Assembly: GCF_034190915.1 (NCBI RefSeq)
Contig: NW_026947496.1
Location: 34,716,001 to 34,780,000 of the forward strand
Length of the DNA: 64,000 nucleotides
Source: Cavia porcellus
Lineage: Eukaryota; Chordata; Mammalia; Rodentia; Caviidae
Direction of reading: 5' to 3'
Each line of letters begins with the position of its first letter. The first letter of the stretch is position 1. A model generated the notes under the pieces. It was not told where the DNA came from. It saw nothing but the letters and a program-made list of their open reading frames with translations, and searched no databases. Made by a program: the position numbers and the translations under genes. Below, piece by piece: positions 54,773 to 64,000 of this stretch.

Positions 54773-55244
54773 TACATACATAACAATTGATTTGTAATGT
54801 AACAACTGGTCATGATGGTGAAAGAGACCACATGAATTCTTTGTACTGTAAATGAGATTACTTGAAAATACATCATTTAAAACTATTATATATTTTGGGG
54901 GCACTTACCATATTTTTCCATGAATTATCTGCTTAGGTTAAACTATCTGAGCTACTCATTTTTTAAAAGTAAGTAATAAAATTTAAACCCTCCCTAGAAT
55001 ACAAAAATCTTTTCTGGATATTATTTGTAATTATTAAAATTCTTAAAAGTTAAGTCACTTTAAAGGACAGAGTAACAAGTTACTTTAAAACAAATTTTAC
55101 AACCACCTCTACTGCATATTCAGATATTAACATAAAGGTATCTATATATTCATGGAAATTAAAATGACAGACACTTTTATGAAAAATTTCAACAGCAGCA
55201 AAGAGGTAAGAGAGAAGGAAAATAATGGATTAAATGGTAATTGC

Positions 55245-55530
55245 CCACTGTATTGTAATGGTTAGGGTAAACTGTCAAACTTGACTGGCTTTGGAATCAA
55301 CCCATGAAATTGGTGAAACCCAGTTCTTTAGTCTTTCCTCTCAGGCACTATTCCCTCTGATTCAGCTTCTCTACCACTATAACTACACAGCTTTGCTACA
55401 CCATGTTCTTCAATTATGGTATTCCTGCCTCGGAGCCAAATAACCATGAACTGAACGCCCCCAAAAAACAGTGAGCCAAATTAAACCTGTTTTTCAAGTT
55501 TTGGGTGTCAGGTATATTGTGTCTAACAAA
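55245..55530 (+). repeat. Old LTR-like dispersed repeat, relative of 38805-39235
   Basis: AACTGTCAAACTTGACTGGC near the 5' side; 3' side CCATGAACTGAACGCCCCCA, AGTGAGCCAAATTAAACCTG, TTGGGTGTCAGGTATATTGT. Shares its 3' end with the repeat at 38805. Family name uncertain. Confidence 0.45.
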
Positions 55531-56344
55531 GAAAATACTCATATTTAAGACCTACTAGGAGTAGAGATGTAGAAAGGTGCTGGGTTCAGTCCCCAGCACC
55601 TAAACACATACACGTGAGACACAGCTGTAAAAATAAAAAATAAAAAAAAAGACATAGTTATATATGCAAAAAGCAAAAGATATCTCTTATCTAACATGAA
55701 AAATAGCAAATTTACTTTGCCCTCAGAAGTTCTTATTTGTTGTCTTGCTAAGGAGGTCAAAACCTTATTCAAATACAAATCAGTAGTCTTTTTAGTAACA
55801 TCATATTTAAAAGATATTTAAACTCTAATGATCTAGAAATCAGAGAAGCCTAGTGATAAAGTCAGTTCAAAAACTAAAATACAAAAAGAAGCTATAACTG
55901 GCACCATTATGGCTTACCTATACCTTGGGCATGTTATTAAGTTCTACTAGCAAGAATTAGCAAAGTAGTAGTAGAACATTTTACAATACAAGAAGTCACA
56001 AAAGATGAATCAAGTGAATGTTTTTCATTAATAAAAATTCTAAATCTATCAACCAAGTTTACATCCTATTTTACACCCTAAATAATATGACCTTAAGTCA
56101 TTAATATAACCACTGATCACTTCAAAAATCTATCAATAACTTGTCCAGAGACCCCCCCAAAACTGACCCACAAAATATAAACTCTTGAAGTCACAGGATT
56201 TATTCTTATTTCAGAGCTCTAATGTAATGCTACAATACTCTCTGCTATAATCATAAACTGGCTTTGTCCTAAATATACAAACATTTCATAATGTTTTATC
56301 AAATATATTTTCTTTAGAGAGGTATCTTAAATTGAAAGGTAAAA

Positions 56345-56470
56345 AGCACACTCTTTGGAATTAGAATACTTAAATTCAGGCTCCAGGTCCCTAATTTACC
56401 ACTTTATTATTCTTTGGACACTAAGTTCTCTAAATCTAGCTTCACATTTATAAGGTGAATTTGACTGTAA
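56345..56470 (+). repeat. MIR-like fragment
   Basis: GCACACTCTTTGGAATTAGA, TTAAATTCAGGCTCCAGGTC, CTTTGGACACTAAGTTCTCT, TTTATAAGGTGAAT follow MIR order. Confidence 0.65.
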
Positions 56471-56971
56471 TAAAAAATATATTTTTATATTATACATTAC
56501 ATATTATTTATTTAAATATAAATTAGTTATACAGCAGTACCTCAGTTTGCTGCATGGAAAGAATTAAGTTTGTGAATACCATTGTATATTATAGTTGTGA
56601 ACTTAGATTTATTTTTAAAAAAAATCAAATGTAAGGTTCCTGACACATTCAATATACATTCAATAAACGTTTCATTTACTTTTCTAGCACGCACTCTTTT
56701 TAAAGCAAATTTTGTACTCAATCAGATAATGTAGAAATTAACAACAGAAACAGCTTGAGAATAGGTATGAGCAGCTACTAAAGAATATAGGGTTAGGCAA
56801 ATGAATGACAGGGTATTTCTACAAGCATCAATTTTATTTGACTAGCTCAGGTGATTTCCCAAATCTTCTGGAAAAATGTTTTCTAGAATCTCAAATTCCT
56901 AGGAATTATATGTAACCAAGTGTCCTGGAATGACAAAAAAGATGATCAACACTGTTACACAAACCTGTATT

Positions 56972-57065
56972 TGTTGTTTGTTTTGAAACAAGGTCTCATT
57001 ATGTAGTTCAGGCTTGTCTTGACTACGCAACCAGGCTGGCATCACCACACCAACCTGGTCTGTTC
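56972..57065 (-). mobile_element. B1-like SINE, internally deleted
   Basis: GTTTTGAAACAAGGTCTCAT, TATGTAGTTCAGGCTTGTCT, CAACCAGGCTGGCATCACCA. Confidence 0.78.
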
Positions 57066-57857
57066 TTAAATTTTCACACCCCCTCCTTGTAGTGATGATA
57101 AATTATTTTTATGTAATTGAAATTTATAAGGAGAAAGTTTCATGTTTCATCTGTGTTGCTTTTAATTGTAAATCACACTAAGAAAGAAAAAATGCTGTCA
57201 CTTCAAATAAAGTATATGATCAACTGACTTCTGGGATGCACTGTGACTTCAGCAATGTTAAAATTTAGAGAATATATGCTTTCAACCTGCTCATACATGA
57301 GTACAAAACCCAACAAATTTACAAGCTAATTTCACAACCCAATAAAATTTATGAAATTTAAATAGCAATAATTCAATAGGATGATCATTTTGCAAAAACC
57401 ACATACAATTAAAACATGACAAGTTACTTGGGACCAGCATGCTTTTAATGTTAAGCTAACAAACCAAATTTCTGCCAGTTTTCTCTCCCAACATTCAGTG
57501 TCCAGGTACTGTCTATTTAAACATCTGCAAAATCAATTGCCAGCCAGATCAATGTTGTTTCATGAGGTAGGAACATATTACTTATTACAAATTATCAACC
57601 TTTTCTCATTAAACATAGGACAACTGAAGTAATACTACTAAAAACTTGATTGTCAAACATAAAAGGCAACTGCAGAAATTGAAAAAGCAGTTATCAGTTA
57701 TCCAGATGTAGAGAACCCACAAGATGTTGACATTAAAGCTTTTTAGCCCTCTATGAATTGAAAGTAATTGAAGATAAAATAAGGTGATAAATATATACCT
57801 TTTGTATATTTTTAATTTAGTATTAGCTATCAAAAATAACTGAACAATTTTTAGATT

Positions 57858-57938
57858 TGGGGGGGTACCAGGGATCAAACTCATGACCTCAGTGCTTGCA
57901 AAGCAGGCAGTTATGCCACTGAGCTATATCCCCAGCCC
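57858..57938 (-). mobile_element. ID-like SINE
   Basis: GGGTACCAGGGATCAAACTC ... ACTGAGCTATATCCCCAGCCC. Target-site duplications TGAACAATTTTTAGATT (57841-57857) and TGAACAACTTTTAAATT (57939-57955) differ at two positions. Confidence 0.92.
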
Positions 57939-58428
57939 TGAACAACTTTTAAATTCTCAGAATTTGCAAACTAGACCCAAAAGAATTTCTAAGAAGTCCA
58001 TTCTGACATATCCTCATATAGATGTAACAGGATTTAGAAAAATGAGGATAGAATTTGTACACAGAATACCTTGCATATGACCCTACTGGAACCTGTTGGG
58101 TGACTCCAAATCTCAATTTATCTATTTTTACAAAGAGAATAAATATCACCTACCATAAAAGTGATTACAATCCTCTTACTAATTCAAAAGAAAAATATAA
58201 CACTAACCAGAAATAATTCAACTAGAGTAACTGTTCCATAAATACCAGTTAAATGAATGAATGAACCAATCAATCAAATCAAAACTATTATGTTCTTGGC
58301 TAGGTGCCCAGAATATTTATATATATTTTACTTCTGCCTTGAAAAACATCATGATTCCACTAGAAACAATGATCCTCTTAAAAAACTTAAGTATTTAAAG
58401 GCAATTTTTCAAAAAAAGATCCTCAGAG

Positions 58429-58516
58429 CAGGGGGAATTAGCTCAGTGGCATATGCACCTGCCTGGCAAATGTGAGGTCGTGAGTTCGATCCCCAGTACC
58501 AGGGGAAAAAAAAAAT
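58429..58516 (+). mobile_element. ID-like SINE
   Basis: CAGGGGGAATTAGCTCAGTG, GCACCTGCCTGGCAAATGTG, GTGAGTTCGATCCCCAGTAC and an A tail. Part of the GCTGGGGATTT start is missing. Confidence 0.9.
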
Positions 58517-58659
58517 CTTCAAAGTTTGTGACAATGAAAAGACTAATTGGACAGACTTAATACTACATATTCCAGTTATCATGATTTAGATGGGCCACAT
58601 GGGAAAAAGAGGTTGCCAAACACTTCAAGTGCAAAAACTCCATGTGAAATCTCAACATC

Positions 58660-58840
58660 TTTGAGCAACTATCTCTAAGATGATAATATGTAACCTATTA
58701 ACTGGTGATTTCTTACTGTTTTTTGTTTTGGTTTTTTTTTTTTTTTTTTTTTTTTGTAGTTCTGTATTACTTGTACCCTTACACCGCTTTGTTTTGTTTT
58801 TTCTCTTTTTCGTTTTAAATAAAATTAAAAAAAAAAAAAA
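58660..58840 (+). mobile_element. 5'-truncated L1 tail, 181 bp
   Basis: Identical target-site duplications GAAATCTCAACATC at 58646-58659 and 58841-58854. The body ACTATCTCTAAGATGATAAT, GTAACCTATTAACTGGTGAT, TATTACTTGTACCCTTACAC is homologous to the last 180 bp of the L1 tail at 37093-37729. It ends AAATAAAATT plus poly(A). Confidence 0.92.
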
Positions 58841-58916
58841 GAAATCTCAACATCATACAAGCCAAACTTTTCAAAGATGGTGCTGAAAATAGAATTTCAA
58901 CTTTATACAAAAAGAA

Positions 58917-59886
58917 ACTTCCAAGAAGATGGCGGAGTGGTGTGAGCGGCAGAAAAAGAGCTTCTCCAAGATTTGTGGTCCAGACACTGGAATATACAAC
59001 ATGAGGGAGAGAAGCAGGAGGGAAATAGGATCTGAAGTGAGACTACGGAGAGAGATAACCAGGAACTCAGCAAAACTGAGAGAGAGATAACCCAGGAACT
59101 CAGCAAAAACAAGAAGACCAGGCCTGCCACTGGGGATCCAGGAGAAGCCATCACATCCCCCACAGTGAGTCAGCAAGGCAGGCCAGAAGAAGTCATGCTC
59201 CTCAGGAAGCTTACGACTGCAGGTCCAGAGAAGAAACCATGTCCCTCAGCGAGTCTGCTGCTGGAGGAGAGGAGGCCACAAGCCCGGAAGCATTGGTGAG
59301 TCTCCCTCTGCTCCACTGCCCTAAAAACCTTGGATCAGAGTAATCCAGGTGCCTAGCCCAATTCCATGCATTGAGGGCACAGAGCCAGAGCAGAAAGCAT
59401 CCAGGACTTGCCAGCTGGCTGATTTGGGGGAGCACAGGAAAATGTCAGGATAAAGGAAAAAGGTGCAGTTGTGAACTTCCAGTCCATCTAGAACAAGTCC
59501 ATGAGACATAGACACAAAAGAAATTGGAAGTCACATACCTGAAATTTCTAAAATGATAGAAACTGAAGTAAAGAAACAACTTAGGGTTTTTTGTTTGATT
59601 AATTTTGCATGCCTATATCTCACCCAGAAGCAGTCCAAGAGACTAAGAGGCATAGAAGACATAAGAAATTTCTGAAATGGTAGAAACCAAAGTAAAGAAA
59701 CAACTTAGGGCTTGTATTGTTTGATCAACTTTGTACGCCTGTATCTGGTAGTCTGAGCACCTACTTAGAGGATAACAATGTGCAATATAGTTACTATTGT
59801 TGATTTTCTACTGTCTTGCTTTTGAAATCCAAGATCATGCTCATTGTTTTATCCATTTTGTTTTGTTCTCTTTAAAATAAACAATA
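58917..59886 (+). mobile_element. Composite L1-like retroposon: L1-type 5' start joined to an L1 3' tail unit
   Basis: Starts CTTCCAAGAAGATGGCGGAG, similar to L1 5' ends. A GC-richer purine-rich region of about 600 bp follows, which differs from the 5' UTR of the L1 at 51636. Next comes a 125-bp tandem duplication (about 59504-59628 and 59632-59752; shared AAGTAAAGAAACAACTTAGG). The last part is one unit of the ~150-bp L1 tail repeat with ATTGTTGATTTTCTACTGTC, ending CTCTTTAAAATAAAC. No ORF1/ORF2 coding was recognised. Target-site duplications were not found, so the ends are approximate. Confidence 0.65.
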
Positions 59887-60224
59887 AGCTCCTAGACTAC
59901 AGAACAAGATCCTGATTTAAAAAGATTACCTTCAGTCCACTGATCTACTACTATTCTTTTCTCACTGAATTAAATTACTGAACAACTGAAAAACTGTGCT
60001 TTTACATTTCATTACAACACAAAGTCGAATACTTAGAACATCAATTTTAAAGAATAAAATCATTTACAATAATGTATGGTCTTTGTTGTCTATGCAGTCT
60101 TAATTTGTATTACAGCTCTATCACTAGGTAGAACTTTCTGACACATCTCATCAAAAGAATTCCTTTACTATGTTATAGATGATTGTCCTATAACAAGATA
60201 CAGTAATACTAAAAACAAAAACGT

Positions 60225-60335
60225 AGGGCTAGGTACGGAGTGTAGGCCTGTAATCCCAGAACTTTGGGAGATTGAGGTAGGGGAGGGATCCTTCTGGGCA
60301 ACTCAGAAACTTAGTGAAACCCTTTCTCAAAAAAG
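60225..60335 (+). mobile_element. B1-like SINE, no internal duplication
   Basis: GGGCTAGGTACGGAGTGTAG, TGTAATCCCAGAACTTTGGG, TAGTGAAACCCTTTCTCAAA. Confidence 0.8.
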
Positions 60336-60339
60336 TAAA

Positions 60340-60405
60340 AAGGGCTGGTGATGTAGCCAGTCCAAAAGCCCTGGGTTCAATCCCCCAGTACTGCAAGCAT
60401 GTGTA
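60340..60405 (+). mobile_element. ID-like SINE fragment after a B1
   Basis: GGGCTGGTGATGTAGCCAGT joins directly to CCCTGGGTTCAATCCCCCAG; the anticodon arm is missing. Confidence 0.75.
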
Positions 60406-60550
60406 AAAGAAGTCAGGTAGTTTCAAATGCCTTCTTATGTGCATTTTGCTGTTTAGGTTTTTCTCCTGATCACTCTCCCATCGTCTTTCAGGTTTTCAAT
60501 TGCAGCAGTAACTGCCTTTTACTTGGACACATCTTGTACTAACTAGAGAC

Positions 60551-60637
60551 TGATGAGCTGGAGATTTCACTTAGCAGCTTTAAGCACATGCCTGGCAGCC
60601 AAGAGGTCATGAGTTCAATCCTCAGTACCAATAAATA
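60551..60637 (+). mobile_element. ID-like SINE
   Basis: GATGAGCTGGAGATTTCACT, CACATGCCTGGCAGCCAAGA, TGAGTTCAATCCTCAGTACC. Confidence 0.83.
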
Positions 60638-60639
60638 GG

Positions 60640-60641
60640 TG

Positions 60642-60677
<36 letters not shown>

Positions 60678-60725
60678 GGGAGGCAAAGAGATGGGGGGAG
60701 GGAGGAAGAGACAGACAGACAGACA
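60640..60725. repeat. (GA)n / purine-rich tract with (GACA)n end
   Basis: About 14 GA units grown on the ID tail, followed by GGGGAGGGAGG and a short (ACAG)n. Confidence 0.92.
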
Positions 60726-61539
60726 ACAGATAGACTGACTGCTAAAAGGGATAAGGTGAAACCATTGCAGGAGAGATACAGAAAAACATGCTGAGGTCAA
60801 CACGCATCTCCTGATTCTCCATCTAGAGTCTTACTGTTAGATCATACTGATGTCAAGTCACCAGAAAATTACTATTGTGTCAAAGTCAGTATCAGATTTT
60901 TTAAACTGAGTCTGCCTCCTCTTCTTTCTGTACTTCCTAAAGTAGGACACAAGATGTCATTAGCAATGGCAAACAGGAAAGATTTATAACAGGTACTCTG
61001 CAATACTTGATTTTGCCTTTCATTGAGATCTGAGAAGTAAACAGACTCTTGTAGCATTCTAGTAGGACAGTTTACATTATTAAGAGCGTTCATCATCAGA
61101 CTTGGAGTTTTAAAAATTATGCCAATGAAAGGAGTTACTAGGTTATTTACCTACCTGGAGATCCCATGTGAGTTAGTTCGTTTTCAGAATTTCATTATCA
61201 AACCTGCTTCCTCCTATGGTTATCATGTCCATCTAGACACCAATTAAACTTTTGTCTCCCTAGTTATTTCCTGATTCTGAGATAATGAAAAACATTTCTA
61301 TGACATCCTTTCCCATAGCATTTCCAGTGGAAGAGAAAGACCAATAAAGCACTTAAAAGAAATTCTAGTTCTCATTACTCAAGTTAGATGAAAAATTCCA
61401 GATGATATGACATGGATTCACAGAGTGCACAAAAAGTACTGAACTTTTACAGCATGCTGTATTTAGGTTATGACTGTACTAGGGGACTGTGTGGCTCACA
61501 ATACTAGTGTAAACATGAATTTATGATCATAAAATAGAA

Positions 61540-61722
61540 AAGTGGTTCCCATTGTGGGTTCCCAACAGCAACACCATCAGCATCACTTAGCAACTTGTTA
61601 GAAGTACAAATTCTCAGGCTCTACTCAAATACCAGAAATTAGAAACTCTAGGGGAAGAAACCAAGACTTTTTTAGAAAGTTGTCCAGGGGATTCTGATGC
61701 ATCACACTGACTGAGAAACAAT
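61540..61722 (-). mobile_element. MER5A-type hAT non-autonomous transposon
   Basis: Plus strand: GTGGTTCCCATTGTGGGTTC, CATCAGCATCACTTAGCAAC, TTGTTAGAAGTACAAATTCT, GGGGATTCTGATGCATCACA. This matches the MER5A palindromic consensus in order over nearly its full length. Confidence 0.82.
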
Positions 61723-62708
61723 AAGCTTCTCCAGGTCTTAAATAGATTCTCAATAGTTAACAAAATCCATTTAGTTTTCTGATCCATAGGAGAAATTTTA
61801 AGAAGAGAATGAACAAAATATTGATACTGTTAAAAGACCTAAAAGATGTCACGATAATGACAAGGAAAAAGAAATATAATAGTCACATAAAATAAGGCAA
61901 TAAAAAGCAAAATTTTACTTAAACTTAATTGCTCTGAGTACATTCTAGCACAAAAATTGTAAATTGAGGGAAAAAGCATTAATATACACAAAAAGTCAGG
62001 AAATGGAAAGCTAATGCTGCTCTCCCCGTACAGAAGAATTAACAGTAGGCCTAAGGCAACTCTCAGAAAGGCCTGCTTGCAAAGCTGTCCTTTAGCTGGC
62101 TTTTGGGAATTTACAAGAACCTGGATTTCAGAAGAATTCTCACCATTAGTTGATAAAGAGTAGCTCATTGTGCCTGTGCATGTACAAACAAAATGGTTTA
62201 TGCTGAACACCTGCTTTTCATTCTCAAGAGTCTGAAATTCCGGTATGTGCCAGGCATGGGGTGCCTATGATACCAGCTGCCAACAAAACCCTGTGCACTG
62301 AGTCACTTAACAAGTTTCTCCCAGGTAGTAACGTTTCACTTGCATTGTCACAATTTCTTGCTGGGGGAATTAAGTGTCTTCCATGACTACTGGGAGAAGT
62401 TGTACCTGGTTTCCCCCAGACTTCAGTCCAGGTACTTTCTTCTTTTTTGCTGAGATTTGTATCATTCTGTTGTAACAAAACACTATAAACAACAAGCAAC
62501 ACACTAAGCTACAAGATTTCTCCTGGCTAATTACATTACCAATTGTGAGATGGCATTGGGAATCTTCAGTACATGCTCTTAGTTCTATAATAAATGAGCT
62601 CTCTTCTGCAGTCACATACAAAATAAAAACACAACTGCTTCTATTAAATCTGACATGTTTGTGTTTTTACTTGATCCAATTAACAAAACAATTCAGTATT
62701 ACTGCTTT

Positions 62709-62803
62709 TGCTATTGGTGGTGGTGCTGCTGATAGAGGGTTTGAATGCAGGGGCTCACACACACTAGAAAGGTGTTGTGCCACCACTGACTACACTCTCA
62801 GCC
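62709..62803 (-). mobile_element. ID-like SINE, old
   Basis: GGTGGTGCTGCTGATAGAGG, GTTTGAATGCAGGGGCTCAC, CACTGACTACACTCTCAGCC. Confidence 0.6.
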
Positions 62804-62817
62804 CTATCTATCTCCTT

Positions 62818-62915
62818 ATTTAGAAACAAGGTCTCACTAAATTATCCAAGTTCATTTCTAAACTGCTATCTTCCTGCCTCAGCCTTCTAAGAACTGTGAT
62901 TACAGTTATGTAAAA
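62818..62915 (-). mobile_element. B1-like SINE, old
   Basis: TTAGAAACAAGGTCTCACTA, CCTGCCTCAGCCTTCTAAGA, ACTGTGATTACAG. Forms an old ID/B1 pair with its neighbour. Confidence 0.68.
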
Positions 62916-63837
62916 TAGGCTTTTTTTCCTTTTCCTAAACACATCCACGCAGTCTAAAATGAACCATATGCAAAGTTCTCTTGGCCAGTCAATAGCCAAA
63001 CACATATACTAACAATATATTAAAGGAAACTGATGTGCTGTTGTAGGCTACCAGCTGGCCAGACTCAAATAAGAGAAGTCCACTAAGATCAGACTACCTT
63101 GGAAACATAAAATTTACTTTGAGGGTCCTGGGACAGCATCGCAAGCAGTCATAACCTCCATAGATCAAACAATTATTGGATTCTGAGTAACTTCTGATTG
63201 TACCAGTAAGTGCCACAATGGGCTACTAGTTATCACTGAAACTTCCAGAAAGTTCACCATCACTGCATTAAGACACTAAAACAGAAGAAACAAAGTCTCA
63301 TAAAATGTAGGCCAAAAGCAAAAAATCAACTACTGAAACTAGTAAATATGTGCTTAGCATCAGACTACTTCTCACAGGACAACCCTATAGGCATGCTTCA
63401 AGAATACAAACAGGAACTAACTGTTAGAGATATTCTCAAGTAACTAGAAAGAGGCTGGCAAATGTATTTTAAAAAAAAAACAAAACAAAAACAATCAAAC
63501 CCCTACTCTTCACATCATGCAAGAACAAGATAAATGCTGAAAAGTTAGAAATATAAAAACTAAAAGAAATGCATTATTTATCATATCATATATAAACTTT
63601 ACCAATAGGAGAATAATTAGCCAGATGAGGTAAATTCTGTAAAAAGTTCGAAGAAACAGTACCACCAAACTATTTTCAGGACTCATTATACCATTACAAA
63701 TGACCAGCATTATTCTTACATATAATAATTTGAAAACTTTAAAACATGGCTTCTCAACCTCCTAAGATCAAGTGTAGAAAACTACAGAATAGTATCACTT
63801 ATAGGGATATCCCAATTTTTAAATGGAGCATTACCAA

Positions 63838-63948
63838 ATAAGCTGGTATGTTGGCATAATGTGTAATTTCAGCTACTTAGGAGACTAACGCAGGAATACA
63901 TCAAGTTCAAGGCCAGCCTGGGCAACTGCACAAGACCCTGTCTCAAAA
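63838..63948 (+). mobile_element. B1-like SINE, no internal duplication
   Basis: AGCTGGTATGTTGGCATAAT, AGGCCAGCCTGGGCAACTGC, AGACCCTGTCTCAAAATA. Confidence 0.82.
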
Positions 63949-63952
63949 TAAA

Positions 63953-64000
63953 AATTGGCAAGGGATACGGCTAAGCAGTAGAAAGTCCCTAACTTAACCC
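63953..64000 (+). mobile_element. ID-like SINE, cut by window edge
   Basis: TTGGCAAGGGATACGGCTAA, GCAGTAGAAAGTCCCTAACT. Old, directly after a B1. Confidence 0.55.

Larger units (their letters stand above)
43738..64000 (-). other. ARID4B first coding intron, partial (over 20 kb)
   Basis: No coding sequence was recognised from here to the end. It must be intron if the Met-Lys exon lies beyond the window. It holds the deleted L1 (48244-51636), the ID palindrome (45573-45780), L1 tails, ID, B1, MIR and MER5 copies and simple repeats. Stretches 43738-45560, 51840-52780, 52900-54060, 55620-56340, 57070-57850, 59890-60220, 60730-61540, 61725-62705 and 62920-63835 show nothing I can name. An unnoticed 5' UTR or alternative first exon is possible. 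Confidence 0.75.

Noticed and set aside
54667..54904. Pro-rich open frames
   Set aside because: They arise from the G/A-rich simple tract read on the minus strand.
3502..58516. Regularly recurring, near-identical ~75-bp sequences as CRISPR-like repeats
   Set aside because: They are dispersed in both orientations with kilobase gaps and poly(A) tails, in a mammalian intron.
58871..59435. Ser/Leu-rich open frames on the minus strand near 59000
   Set aside because: They lie antisense within the purine-rich L1-like composite element. They have no domain and are explained by strand composition.
61839..62210. 123-codon open frame on the minus strand
   Set aside because: No recognisable domain, no splice or promoter context, and AT-rich composition like surrounding intron. 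Chance is the simplest explanation, though I could not search a database.
1..64000. A previously undescribed biological system (defence, biosynthetic or toxin locus)
   Set aside because: Nothing in the window other than one known gene and transposons shows coding organisation. The novel candidates are limited to retroposon structures.

Overview
This is nuclear DNA from a mammal, almost certainly a rodent outside the mouse/rat/hamster group. It is AT-rich and intron-dominated. It is littered with two rodent SINE types: a tRNA-Ala-derived ID-like family and B1-like elements, often with a duplicated internal segment. I saw no B2 or B4 elements, which are abundant in muroid rodents. Older mammalian layers are also present: MIR, L2-like and L1M-like fragments, MER5-type hAT remnants and LTR-like pieces. 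I cannot name the species from sequence alone.

One protein-coding gene is present, on the minus strand: ARID4B (AT-rich interaction domain 4B), a subunit of the SIN3A/HDAC corepressor. Fifteen consecutive coding exons lie between 43737 and 1. They have consistent reading-frame phases and canonical GT/AG boundaries. Joined, they give about 551 codons, roughly residues 3 to 553. They cover the N-terminal Tudor region, the RBB1NT/PWWP-like region, the whole ARID DNA-binding domain and the start of the acidic linker. The start codon exon lies beyond position 64000, and the chromo-barrel and C-terminal half lie before position 1.

Layout, in window order: acidic linker exons and the ARID exons lie at 1-9678; acidic and RBB1NT exons at 12742-21049; Tudor-region exons at 29781-43737. 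From 43738 to the end is more than 20 kb of the first coding intron. That intron holds an internally deleted L1 in gene orientation (48244-51636, with a broken ORF1), an L1-tail composite retroposon at about 58917-59886, and a tail-to-tail pair of ID elements forming a nearly spacerless palindrome at 45573-45780.

No CRISPR array, operon, tRNA/rRNA gene or new biological system was found. The parts worth a second look are transposon structures: L1-tail retroposons with an internally repeated 3' region, serial SINE insertions into one target, and the ID palindrome. Two homopolymer tracts beside ARID4B splice sites are also notable. Repeat boundaries are by eye, and repeat family names come from recognised consensus motifs, not from a search.
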